A DNA stretch of 64,000 bases from Clostridium tunisiense TJ (GTDB lineage Bacteria; Bacillota; Clostridia; Clostridiales; Clostridiaceae). A program made the position numbers and the translations under genes. The notes beneath the pieces were generated by a model that had not been told where the DNA came from, did no database searches, and saw only the letters and a program-made list of their open reading frames with translations. Below are positions 54,019 to 62,014 of the stretch, in pieces. Numbering within the stretch: the stretch's first letter is position 1; each line of letters begins with the position of its first letter. Where the stretch lies: positions 248,001 through 312,000 of the forward strand of contig NZ_AMQH01000002.1 in the NCBI RefSeq assembly GCF_000300195.1, in the 5' to 3' direction.

Positions 54019-54498
54019 TTAACTACCTACCTTAGTAATAAAATCATCGATTAATCGTTTATGTTCCTCTTCATCAATTTCCTTTTCCAATGCCTTTTCA
54101 GCAAACTTCATAGATAAGTTGATTATTTGTGATTTTATTTCTTTTTCTGCTTTTTGTTTTTCTCTTTCTGCTTCTACTACAGCTCTTTCGTGGATAAGTG
54201 TAGCTTCCTTTGTAGCATCTTCTATAGTTTCTGAATAAACTTTGTCTGCCTTAGTTTTATAAGCTTCAACAAGCTTTACTCCATCTTCTTTATATCTTCT
54301 TATATTTTCTTCATGTTCCTTTTTAAGTTGCTCAGCCCTTGCCTCTTCATTTCTAGCCTTTTGGAACGCTTCTTCAACTTCCACTTTTCTGTCATTAATT
54401 ACTCCAAGGGTTTTTTTGAACACAAATTTCTTAAGTATAAAATAGAATATAAAAAAGTTAATGGTTGATGCAATTATTATACTTCCATGTATATCCAT
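54019..54498 (-). CDS. atpF: ATP synthase Fo b subunit
   Basis: The 159-residue protein has one N-terminal membrane segment (about 8-26) and a long charged coiled-coil helix (about 40-155), typical of b. Two b subunits form the peripheral stalk that contacts delta. It has normal length even though delta is enlarged. The ribosome binding site CAGGA lies in the 3' arm of a strong hairpin between atpE and atpF, so its translation is probably damped relative to atpE. Confidence 0.96.
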   Translation of the reverse strand: MDIHGSIIIASTINFFIFYFILKKFVFKKTLGVINDRKVEVEEAFQKARNEEARAEQLKKEHEENIRRYKEDGVKLVEAYKTKADKVYSETIEDATKEATLIHERAVVEAEREKQKAEKEIKSQIINLSMKFAEKALEKEIDEEEHKRLIDDFITKVGS

Positions 54499-54504
54499 TA
54501 TATA

Positions 54505-54551
54505 AAATCCTGGCTTAAAGCGCTTTAAGGCTATCCAATAAGCCAGGATTT
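54505..54551 (-). promoter_or_regulatory. Intercistronic hairpin between atpE and atpF covering the atpF ribosome binding site
   Basis: AAATCCTGGCTTA (54505-54517) pairs perfectly with 54539-54551; the loop holds a further small palindrome (AAAGCGCTTT). On the mRNA the arm next to atpF contains CCAGGATTT, the only Shine-Dalgarno-like sequence at proper distance from the atpF ATG. Confidence 0.75.
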
Positions 54552-54598
54552 ACACCTACCCTTCTTAAAAAAATTTGATACAGGCTAATAATTATTTA

Positions 54599-54847
54599 TT
54601 AGCCTTTTACTCCCATAAGTATTAGTAATAAACCTAATAGGAAACCATAAATTGCTGTTGCTTCTGATAATGCTCCCCCGATAATTAGTGCAGTCATTAT
54701 TTTACTGCTAGCATCAGGTTGTTTTGCAATGCTTTCTACAGCCTTAGCTGTAGCATTTCCTGTTCCAATACCTCCACCTATTACTGCAAGAGCTGCTATT
54801 CCTGCTCCAATTGCTGACATTCCTGCTATAAAAGCTGCTGATTCCAT
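54599..54847 (-). CDS. atpE: ATP synthase Fo c subunit
   Basis: The 82-residue proteolipid has two membrane helices joined by the polar loop AKQPD. The ion-binding Glu is in [12 protein letters not shown] of the second helix. Compared with sodium-binding c subunits (Gln in helix 1, Ser after the Glu) it has Thr ([11 protein letters not shown]) and Ala instead, which favours protons as the coupling ion; this is inference. Confidence 0.96.
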   Translation of the reverse strand: MESAAFIAGMSAIGAGIAALAVIGGGIGTGNATAKAVESIAKQPDASSKIMTALIIGGALSEATAIYGFLLGLLLILMGVKG

Positions 54848-55032
54848 AATAAAAATCCTCCTTAAATTTCATCAAATATATTACTAAATGTTTTTCTTTG
54901 TACCTAAACATTTTCATGCTAGTTCATCCTTTTTAAAGCAACTAACTATCTCAATAAGTCTCGTGAGAACTCAAATAATCCTCACCTGAAAATCCTACGT
55001 TCTCCCAGAAACTAATTAATTACTTAACAATT

Positions 55033-55713
55033 TTAATGCTCTGAAATTATTTTGATATTTATCATTGTTAACATAACAAATATCACCATTTGAATAGTTC
55101 CATCGAACACATCAAAGTAAAAGTGGAATGGTACTGGAATTCCTAGTGTAGTAATGAAACTAATGCCATGAAGTGCTTCATAAAGGAGTTCCATGATAAT
55201 AGTTGCTGCAAAAATATTACCAAATAACCTCAGACTAAGTGATATTGGTAGCATAATTCTCTCCATTATGTTTATTGGAAGCAAAATCGCCACCGGCGAA
55301 GCATATCCTTTGAAATATCCCAAAAGCCCAAGCTTTTTAATAGTGTATCCTTGAATTATTAAAAATGTAGTAAAAGATAATCCTAAAGTTACACTAAAAT
55401 CTGAGGTCGGTGGTTTAATTCCAAAGAGCCCTACCATATTTAATATAAAAAGATAAATTCCTAGTGAACCAATATAGGGAACAAAACTTCTCTTTCCTTC
55501 TCCCATATTTTCATCTACGGTTTTAGTTAAAAACTCAACAAGTATTTCCACTATACTTTGAACTTTTCCCGGAACCCTCTTTATATTTTGGCTATAAATT
55601 AAAGATAATATTAAAGCTATTAATATTACTACCCATTGAATTATAAGACTATCAGTTATATAAAAAGGAAAACCAAATAAATTCAAGACATATCTTGGCA
55701 ATACTTCTTCCAT
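55033..55713 (-). CDS. atpB: ATP synthase Fo a subunit
   Basis: The 226-residue membrane protein has about five or six hydrophobic helices and the essential Arg in LPISLSLRLFGNIFAATIIM. It forms the ion channels facing the c-ring. AGGAAGTG lies before the ATG at 55713; the frame opens at 55731, overlapping atpI, but the internal start gives a 4-base gap. Confidence 0.96.
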   Translation of the reverse strand: MEEVLPRYVLNLFGFPFYITDSLIIQWVVILIALILSLIYSQNIKRVPGKVQSIVEILVEFLTKTVDENMGEGKRSFVPYIGSLGIYLFILNMVGLFGIKPPTSDFSVTLGLSFTTFLIIQGYTIKKLGLLGYFKGYASPVAILLPINIMERIMLPISLSLRLFGNIFAATIIMELLYEALHGISFITTLGIPVPFHFYFDVFDGTIQMVIFVMLTMINIKIISEH

Positions 55714-55717
55714 ATAA

Positions 55718-56095
55718 TCACTTCCTTTCACTAGATTTTAGATTTAACCCATAGAGTACCATTGATATTAATTGTGAAGTATATCCTATTATGTATATTA
55801 TGAAGTTTAAATCACTTTTAGTAATAATTATAATTCCTGTTATACTCACAAGTAAGGTTCTGAATAAGGTGCCAAATAAAATAAACATTCTTTTTCCTGG
55901 ATTACATTTTGTTAATAGATAACTCGTTACTAAAGAATTAATACTTAAATTAACATAGGCGAAAAAAATTCCTAAGAAAAAAAACATTGCTGAAATTCCA
56001 TAAAAAATATAACCCACGGTAATAAATATTAAGCATAATCCCAAGTCGTAAGTAGCTATTTTCTTTAAAAGCACTTTATTTAATTCATTCACCAT
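55718..56095 (-). CDS. atpI: ATP synthase subunit I (c-ring assembly factor)
   Basis: The 125-residue protein has four hydrophobic segments and a short polar tail, stands first in the operon and has the length of AtpI, which helps assemble the c-ring. Sequence marks of this family are weak, so the call rests on position and topology. Confidence 0.85.
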   Translation of the reverse strand: MVNELNKVLLKKIATYDLGLCLIFITVGYIFYGISAMFFFLGIFFAYVNLSINSLVTSYLLTKCNPGKRMFILFGTLFRTLLVSITGIIIITKSDLNFIIYIIGYTSQLISMVLYGLNLKSSERK

Positions 56096-56325
56096 TGTTC
56101 TCCTCTATTTTAAAACTAATTAAGATTATATAATTATAAATAGTTTATTAAAACCCCATTAAACCTTTAAATTTCCCTGTTTTGTTTAATATTATTCATT
56201 TACATGAAATTAGTGTGGATTTAATCTGAATCTCAGCATTTATCATCACTTCTCATTATTCTTAGATAATCTTCTTAAGAATTATTCAATTTTTTATTTA
56301 CCACAATTAGTTTTATAATTTATTT

Positions 56326-56369
56326 AAGTTTTTATGAATAATACAACTGAATATTATTCATAAAAACTT
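56326..56369. repeat. 18-bp perfect inverted repeat upstream of atpI
   Basis: AAGTTTTTATGAATAATA (56326-56343) pairs perfectly with 56352-56369 around an 8-base loop. It lies about 230 bases upstream of atpI; it could be an additional terminator after tagO or a regulator site. Confidence 0.6.
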
Positions 56370-56634
56370 GTTTATCACTGTATATATCTCGTATAAAGAC
56401 TCATGGAATATATTTTTATTCCATTTTGTGAATATTTTATTAATTTACAATGCAAACTATTGTGTTAATTGCAATTTTTATTTATTTTACTTTCATTATT
56501 CCCTCTATTTAATAACGTTTACAGGAAATATTCACACTTATACACTATTATGTAGATATTTTTACTATATTGTCTTTATAATATTCTGCATATTTCACAC
56601 TATTTCTTCAATTATGCGACCTAATAAAATAAAA

Positions 56635-56675
56635 AAAACTAACAAGTAACTTCATTAGTTATACTTGTTAGTTTG
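56635..56675 (-). terminator. Terminator of tagO
   Basis: AAACTAACAAGTA pairs with TACTTGTTAGTTT around a 13-base loop, with TTTTTTTATTTTA on the minus-strand side. Confidence 0.82.
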
Positions 56676-56686
56676 TATTTTACTAA

Positions 56687-57718
56687 TTACTCCTTATTTC
56701 CCTTTTTAAACATATTACATTTCCAAGCAATTAAAAATATAATTAATGCCACTAGTGCAAATAAAAAGTATGCCTTTTTACTACTTAACTGCATAGCTAT
56801 TACTGCTAGTGCCCCTAAACAAGCTCCAATTAAGTACATAATCAAAACTGCTTGTCTTTGTGTAAGCCCCAAACTCAGCAATCTATGGTGAAGATGACCT
56901 TTATCACCTTCCATAATTGGTTTCCTATTTATCACCCTTCTAATCATAGCAAACAATGTATCATATATAGGTAATCCTAGTGCTAATAAAGGCACAGCAA
57001 TAACTAAGGAAGTAGCTGACTTTATAGAGCCATCAATAGATATTGCAGCCAGAAGAAACCCTAGTAGTTGGGATCCTGTATCACCCATAAAAATACTAGC
57101 TGGATTAAAGTTATATGGCAAGAATCCAAGTATAGCCCCACTTATGATAGTTGTGAGAAGTATAGTATTATGTCTTCCATTAATTATTGCTACAACCAAC
57201 ATAGTGATAGATGCTATAAACGCTATTCCAGCTGCAAGCCCATCTAACCCATCAATTAAATTAAAGGCATTTGTAATTCCAATAACCCAAAGAATAGTAA
57301 TGGGAATGCTAAAATAAAATAAATTTATATATGGGTAAATATTATGAAAAGGATTAGTTACCAGTCTTATGGTTATTCCAGATAAAATTAAGCATATGGA
57401 TGCTAGTATTTGAATTAGAAGTTTGTATTTGGGTGCTAAACACTTTATATCATCGATAATTCCCCCAATTACTATTATAGTACATCCAATTATTAATCCA
57501 TAATTAAAGCTATGAAACTTGTTAACATTCAGCAATGCTACTATTACAAAACTAATGTATATGCTCAAGCCACCCATCCTAGGAATTGGAGTGCTATGCA
57601 CCCTTCTATCATCTTTCGGTACATCTATAGCATTAACCTTATAAGCTAGCTTGATTACTATGGGCGTAATACAAAACGAAATAACTAGCGCAATTGAAAA
57701 TATGATTATTTTACTCAT
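56687..57718 (-). CDS. tagO: Undecaprenyl-phosphate N-acetylglucosaminyl 1-phosphate transferase (TagO/WecA)
   Basis: The 343-residue protein has about ten membrane helices and the family motifs PKDDRRVHSTPIPRMGGLSI, NAFNLIDGLDGLAAGIAF (with the metal-binding aspartates) and FNPASIFMGDTGSQLLGF. It transfers GlcNAc-1-phosphate to undecaprenyl phosphate and starts wall teichoic acid or other surface polymer synthesis. The ATG at 57718 has AGGATGG upstream. It follows comEB by 28 bases. Confidence 0.94.
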   Translation of the reverse strand: MSKIIIFSIALVISFCITPIVIKLAYKVNAIDVPKDDRRVHSTPIPRMGGLSIYISFVIVALLNVNKFHSFNYGLIIGCTIIVIGGIIDDIKCLAPKYKLLIQILASICLILSGITIRLVTNPFHNIYPYINLFYFSIPITILWVIGITNAFNLIDGLDGLAAGIAFIASITMLVVAIINGRHNTILLTTIISGAILGFLPYNFNPASIFMGDTGSQLLGFLLAAISIDGSIKSATSLVIAVPLLALGLPIYDTLFAMIRRVINRKPIMEGDKGHLHHRLLSLGLTQRQAVLIMYLIGACLGALAVIAMQLSSKKAYFLFALVALIIFLIAWKCNMFKKGNKE

Positions 57719-57746
57719 AAAAACCATCCTAATAATTTATTTGTTC

Positions 57747-58238
57747 TTAGTATCCTCCATCTCCTGACAAGGACTCATCATTTATTACCCAGTAGTCAAC
57801 GCTTACAACTCTGTAGTCTTTATCTGTATCCCGAATTATTACTTCAGAAATTCCTGAATTAATAATCAATCTTTTACACAACGAACAAGATGAAGCATTT
57901 TCAACCAAATTGCCTGTAGCCACTTCTTTTCCCACCAAGTATAAAGTAGCACCAATCATGTCTTGCCTTCTTGCAGATATAATTGCATTTTGTTCAGCAT
58001 GAACTGATCTGCAAAGCTCATATCTTGTGCCTCTTGGTACCTTTAATTCCTCACGTTTACAATATCCCAAGTCAGTACAATTAACTCGTCCTCTTGGAGC
58101 CCCTGAATATCCAGTAGATATAATTTCATCATTCTTTACTATTATAGCCGCGAAGTTTCTTCTTATACAAGTTCCTCTTTCAAGGATAGTTTCGCATATA
58201 TCTAAATAATAATTATGTTTGTCTATTCTATCTATCAA
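57747..58238 (-). CDS. comEB: dCMP deaminase / ComEB
   Basis: The 163-residue protein is a zinc-dependent deoxycytidylate deaminase: CRSVHAEQNAIISARRQ holds the HAE motif and SSCSLCKRLIINSG the second zinc-binding pair. It converts dCMP to dUMP for thymidylate synthesis. It starts with TTG, supported by GAGGTG six bases before it. A GYSGAPRGRVNC segment near residue 44 fits the family. Confidence 0.94.
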   Translation of the reverse strand: MIDRIDKHNYYLDICETILERGTCIRRNFAAIIVKNDEIISTGYSGAPRGRVNCTDLGYCKREELKVPRGTRYELCRSVHAEQNAIISARRQDMIGATLYLVGKEVATGNLVENASSCSLCKRLIINSGISEVIIRDTDKDYRVVSVDYWVINDESLSGDGGY

Positions 58239-58423
58239 TATCTACACCTCATTGTTTTATATTTAAATATATTTTATACTATAAGCAACAAATTTAAAAG
58301 AGAATTTTAGTATTGACTTAATCAACAATTATAATTATATACTAAATTCCATAAAGTTGCTCTACTATTTCTAAACCTATGCTAAAATACTCATAACAAT
58401 AATTAAATAAAAAGGTGATTATT

Positions 58424-59125
58424 ATGAATAAATTTATTCAACCCCTAAGAAAATGTATACTTTTTAAAGACCTCTCAGATGATGAAATAGATGGTTTACT
58501 AAGTAAAATTAAATTTACCCTCTATGAAAAATGCATGAACTGCATAAACTGCAAAACTTGTATTTTAGCATTAGAGGGCGAAGACTGCACCTCAATAGGT
58601 ATAGTCCTACAAGGAAACGTGGAAATTCAAAAGCATTATCCCAACGGCAAAATTGTTTCCTTGAGTAGCTTAAATGAAGGAAAGATTTTTGGTGAGGCTA
58701 TAGTATTTTCATCTCACCATAAATATCCTGCAACTATAGTCACTATGAGAAATTCAAAAATCATGCACATTTCTAGAGAAGATATCATATATATGTGTAG
58801 TGTGAATTCTCAAGTGTTAAAAAACTTCATGGAGCTTTTATCTTCAAAAATACTAAACTTAAATAAGAAAGTTACTGAACTTTCTCTAGAAACTCTAAGG
58901 CAGAAAATAATCTTTTACTTACTGCAATTATATAAAGAACAAAAGACTTTAAAACTAATGCTACCTATCTCTAAAAAGAGTCTAGCAGAATATTTAGGTG
59001 TACAAAGACCTTCTCTATCAAGAGAATTAATCAATATGAAAAATGAAGGTCTTATAAATGTAGAAAAAGATTTAGTTGAAATACTAGATATAGAAACCTT
59101 ACAAGATTACATCAATATTTATTAA
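58424..59125 (+). CDS. Crp/Fnr-family regulator with an N-terminal cysteine cluster
   Basis: The 233-residue protein has a cyclic-nucleotide-binding-type sensor fold (about 1-130; IGIVLQGNVEIQKHYPNGKI, GEAIVFSSHHKYPATIV), a dimer helix and a C-terminal HTH_Crp domain (about 155-215; ISKKSLAEYLGVQRPSLSRE). Between its first two strands it carries Cys37, 40, 43, 46 and 55 (C-x2-C-x2-C-x2-C-x8-C), an arrangement that could bind an iron-sulphur cluster and sense oxygen, nitric oxide or redox state. It is not the classic FNR spacing. The ATG at 58424 has AAAGGTG upstream. It is divergent from comEB and reads toward the rubrerythrin. Confidence 0.85.
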   Translation: MNKFIQPLRKCILFKDLSDDEIDGLLSKIKFTLYEKCMNCINCKTCILALEGEDCTSIGIVLQGNVEIQKHYPNGKIVSLSSLNEGKIFGEAIVFSSHHKYPATIVTMRNSKIMHISREDIIYMCSVNSQVLKNFMELLSSKILNLNKKVTELSLETLRQKIIFYLLQLYKEQKTLKLMLPISKKSLAEYLGVQRPSLSRELINMKNEGLINVEKDLVEILDIETLQDYINIY

Positions 59126-59356
59126 ACAAGGTAATATTACTACCGCCAACTGCCTTACCCCTGGCTTACAAGTTTACATTAGCATTTGTTAAACTACTAA
59201 TGTATCTAATACTTTTATATGTACTAATGATTCTAACTTTAGAACAATACAGGCTTTCAAGACAAAAACTAACCTTATTGATTTTTAAAATTCTTAAGCC
59301 AATAATGTGTTGTCGAAATTTAAATTAAATTTTCGAATAAAAATAATAATTTTCTA

Positions 59357-59385
59357 TTGATAATTATTATCCGATAGTATATAAT
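59357..59385 (+). promoter_or_regulatory. Promoter of the rubrerythrin gene
   Basis: TTGATA (59357-59362) and TATAAT (59380-59385) are exactly 17 bases apart. Confidence 0.85.
59358..59372 (+). promoter_or_regulatory. PerR-like box overlapping the -35 element
   Basis: TGATAATTATTATCC matches the PerR consensus TTATAATTATTATAA at 12 of 15 positions and overlaps the -35 box, so a bound PerR would block the promoter. Peroxide would relieve it. Confidence 0.75.
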
Positions 59386-59476
59386 AAATTCATAAGGTTG
59401 GACGAAAACAAATTACCAACACAGTAAAAATTAACTAAACTAATATATTTAAAGGTTTTGAGGAGGAATATTTATT

Positions 59477-60028
59477 ATGAAAAAATTTGTATGTACAATT
59501 TGCGGTTATATTCACGAAGGAGATGCAGCTCCAGAGTTTTGCCCAGTATGTAAGGCACCTGCTTCTAAATTTGTAGAAAAAAATGAAGATTCACTATCAT
59601 GGGCAGATGAACATAGAATAGGCGTTGCAAAAGACGTTGATCAAGAAGTTATAGAAGGATTAAGAGCTAACTTCGTTGGAGAGTGCACAGAAGTAGGAAT
59701 GTACTTAGCTATGAGCCGTCAAGCAGACAGAGAAGGATTCCCTGAAGTTGCTGAAGCTTATAAAAGAATAGCTTTTGAAGAAGCAGAACATGCAGCTAAA
59801 TTTGCTGAATTATTAGGTGAAGTTGTTGTAGCTGATACAAAAACAAACTTAAAAATGAGAGTTGATGCTGAGCATGGTGCTTGCCAAGGTAAGAAAGACC
59901 TAGCTACACTTGCTAAAAAATTAAACTTAGATGCAATTCATGATACAGTTCATGAAATGTGTAAAGATGAAGCTAGACACGGTGCAGCATTTAACGGATT
60001 ATTACAAAGATACTTTGGAAACAAATAG
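59477..60028 (+). CDS. Reverse rubrerythrin (rubredoxin domain first)
   Basis: The 183-residue protein starts with a rubredoxin-type iron site ([14 protein letters not shown], then [10 protein letters not shown]) and continues with a diiron ferritin-like four-helix bundle ([20 protein letters not shown], then [14 protein letters not shown], and [14 protein letters not shown] with the second set of ligands). In classical rubrerythrin the order is the opposite. Reverse rubrerythrins of clostridia act as peroxide reductases (and oxygen reductases in part) using NADH-derived electrons. GAGGAGG-like AGGAGG lies before the ATG. The PerR-like box points to peroxide control. Confidence 0.94.
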   Translation: MKKFVCTICGYIHEGDAAPEFCPVCKAPASKFVEKNEDSLSWADEHRIGVAKDVDQEVIEGLRANFVGECTEVGMYLAMSRQADREGFPEVAEAYKRIAFEEAEHAAKFAELLGEVVVADTKTNLKMRVDAEHGACQGKKDLATLAKKLNLDAIHDTVHEMCKDEARHGAAFNGLLQRYFGNK

Positions 60029-60094
60029 TATTTAATTACGTAACCCTATCCCCTAAGATAAAAAAACTACCTCTATAATTTAAACATTAGAATA

Positions 60095-60129
60095 AAAAAT
60101 GTGTAGAGATTATTCTCTACACATTTTTT
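60095..60129. terminator. Bidirectional terminator between the rubrerythrin and upp
   Basis: AAAAATGTGTAGAGA pairs perfectly with TCTCTACACATTTTT around TTAT, with A and T runs at both ends. Confidence 0.93.
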
Positions 60130-60173
60130 ATTCGCTAAAAACTATAATTTTATAGTTTCTCACTTAAATCATT

Positions 60174-60803
60174 TTATTTAGTTCCAAATAATCTATCTCC
60201 TGCATCTCCAAGACCAGGAACTATATACCCATGTTCATTTAAACATTCATCAATAGCAGCTACATATATGTCTACATCAGGATGAGCATCCATTACAGCT
60301 TTGATTCCTATTGGTGCTGCAACTAAGCACATTAATCTTATATTCTTAGCTCCTCTTTTCTTTAAAGCACGAATAGCGTCAACAGCTGATCCGCCTGTAG
60401 CAAGCATAGGATCTGTTACTATAACATCTCTTTCCTCTATATCTTGTGGTAGTTTGCAAAAGTATTCTACTGGCATTAACGTTTCTTCATTTCTATAAAG
60501 ACCTATATGCCCTACTTTAGCAGCTGGTATTAATTTAAGCATACCATCTACCATTCCAAGTCCAGCTCTTAGAATTGGAACAATTGCAAGTTTCTTTCCT
60601 GCTAATACCTTACACTTAGTTTTACAAATTGGAGTTTCTATTTCAACTTCTTCAACTTGAATATCTCTTGTTACCTCATAAGCCATAAGCATAGCAACTT
60701 CTTCAACAAGCTCTCTAAAATCCTTTGAACCTGTATTCTTATCTCTAATAAAAGCTAATTTGTGTAATATAAGTGGATGTGCAATTTGTGTAACTTTACT
60801 CAT
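60174..60803 (-). CDS. upp: Uracil phosphoribosyltransferase
   Basis: The 209-residue enzyme makes UMP from uracil and PRPP. It has the PRPP loop [20 protein letters not shown] and the uracil-binding C-terminal stretch [20 protein letters not shown]. The ATG has AGGGGG upstream. It follows rpiB by 20 bases and the two probably share a transcript. Confidence 0.97.
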   Translation of the reverse strand: MSKVTQIAHPLILHKLAFIRDKNTGSKDFRELVEEVAMLMAYEVTRDIQVEEVEIETPICKTKCKVLAGKKLAIVPILRAGLGMVDGMLKLIPAAKVGHIGLYRNEETLMPVEYFCKLPQDIEERDVIVTDPMLATGGSAVDAIRALKKRGAKNIRLMCLVAAPIGIKAVMDAHPDVDIYVAAIDECLNEHGYIVPGLGDAGDRLFGTK

Positions 60804-60823
60804 TTTTTCTTCCCCCTAAAATT

Positions 60824-61273
60824 TTATTTGTTATATTTTTTCTCAATTTCACTAATTTTATCTACTCTTCTTGTATGACGATCTCCTTCAAATTTAGCAT
60901 TTAAAAAGGCATCAACAATATCAAGGGCAAGTCCTGGCCCAACAATTCTTTCTCCAAGAGCTAGAATATTGGCATCATTATGCTCTCTTGTAGCATGAGC
61001 ACTAAAAGTATCACTGCAAAGTGCAGCTCTAATTCCCGGAACCTTATTAGCTGCAATGCTAATTCCAATCCCTGTTCCACATACTAATATTCCAAAATCG
61101 TAGTTTTTAGCCACAACTTCTTCTGCAACCTTTTCTCCGAAATCTGGATAATCACAAGATTCCTCACTATATGCTCCAAAATCCTTAAATTGTATTCCCT
61201 TCTTTTCAAGGTGTTTTATTATTTCTTTTTTAAGTCTTAATCCACCATGATCGCTTCCTAATGCAATTTTCAT
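60824..61273 (-). CDS. rpiB: Ribose 5-phosphate isomerase B
   Basis: The 149-residue enzyme of the pentose phosphate pathway has MKIALGSDHGGLRLKKEIIK at the start, VCGTGIGISIAANKVPGIRA with the active-site Cys, and EHNDANILALGERI. AAGGAGGT lies before the ATG at 61273. A MITE-like element sits about 10 bases upstream of that ribosome binding site, between ywlE and rpiB, so the transcript may start inside or near the repeat. Confidence 0.96.
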   Translation of the reverse strand: MKIALGSDHGGLRLKKEIIKHLEKKGIQFKDFGAYSEESCDYPDFGEKVAEEVVAKNYDFGILVCGTGIGISIAANKVPGIRAALCSDTFSAHATREHNDANILALGERIVGPGLALDIVDAFLNAKFEGDRHTRRVDKISEIEKKYNK

Positions 61274-61295
61274 ATTCAGTACCTCCTTAAAATTA

Positions 61296-61453
61296 GGCAT
61301 CTGAAAACAAATAACAAGTCAAAGATGTGAAGTATATTTTGAGTTAGACAAGGAAACAGGTTCCTTAGATAGTCGAGCTATCTAAGGGTTCTGCTGACGA
61401 AGTATAACACAAAATAGACGAGCATACTGACTTATTTATTTTTTGAAGATGCC
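61296..61453. repeat. MITE-like repeat, long copy
   Basis: A 158-bp element with terminal inverted repeats (GGCATCT at the left, AGATGCC at the right, extended over about 20 bases with mismatches) and a perfect internal hairpin (CCTTAGATAG at 61363-61372 with 61378-61387). The ends match the shorter copy at 18459-18544, which lacks the internal part. TTA flanks both sides. Confidence 0.75.
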
Positions 61454-61466
61454 TTATAGTATATGC

Positions 61467-61500
61467 AAAAAAAAAGATATCAGTATAAATACTAGTATCT
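61467..61500 (-). terminator. Terminator of the ywlC-ywlE unit
   Basis: On the minus strand AGATACTAGTA and its near complement form a hairpin followed by nine T. It overlaps the ywlE stop codon. Confidence 0.78.
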
Positions 61501-61938
61501 CTTTTTTAATATCTCAATTAGAGATAAGATGTCCTGGGTAAGCATCTCAAAAGTTTGAGAATAAACATCTACATTGCCGCCAAAAGGGTCAACTATATCC
61601 CCGCTGTTGCCGACAAATCCTCTAAGACTATGAACTTTTCCATTAATTTCCGGAAAATTTTTAATAATTATATCTTTCATATAAGCTGTCATAGTTAAGA
61701 CTAAATCAGCTTCAGTTAACATCTCTTTAGTTAACTGAACCGCTTGTCTATTCGAAAGATCTACACCATAATTATCCCTCAGAATTTTTACCGTATGCTT
61801 TGATGCCAGAGAAAATGGGACTATTGATAGCCCTGCTGAAGTTGCCTGCAAACTATCCACATTACAAAGTTTATTAAATATTGCTTCTGCCATATTACTT
61901 CTACATGTGTTTCCTGTACAAACAAATAATATCTTCAT
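61492..61938 (-). CDS. ywlE: Low-molecular-weight protein arginine phosphatase YwlE
   Basis: The 148-residue enzyme begins MKILFVCTGNTCRSNMAEAI. The P-loop CTGNTCRS with Thr in its middle is characteristic of YwlE, which removes phosphate from arginine residues, rather than of tyrosine phosphatases, which have Ile there. The Asp-containing general-acid loop appears late (IVDPFGGNVDVYSQ). It follows the Sua5-type gene; the same order occurs in Bacillus subtilis. Confidence 0.9.
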   Translation of the reverse strand: MKILFVCTGNTCRSNMAEAIFNKLCNVDSLQATSAGLSIVPFSLASKHTVKILRDNYGVDLSNRQAVQLTKEMLTEADLVLTMTAYMKDIIIKNFPEINGKVHSLRGFVGNSGDIVDPFGGNVDVYSQTFEMLTQDILSLIEILKKRY

Positions 61939-62014
61939 TACTTTTCTCCTTTCCTAAGTAAGCATTATAAAAGACTGAGCTTAGCTAAATTATTTATATA
62001 GATGTTTACTATGA

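Larger units (their letters stand above)
56096..56686. other. Large AT-rich region upstream of the ATP synthase operon
   Basis: No gene is seen in these 591 bases. They hold an 18-bp perfect inverted repeat (56326-56369), the tagO terminator (56635-56675) and, nearest atpI, presumably the operon promoter. Confidence 0.55.
59126..59476. other. Intergenic region with the rubrerythrin promoter
   Basis: The right part holds a SigA promoter with a PerR-like box; the rest shows no gene. Confidence 0.7.
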
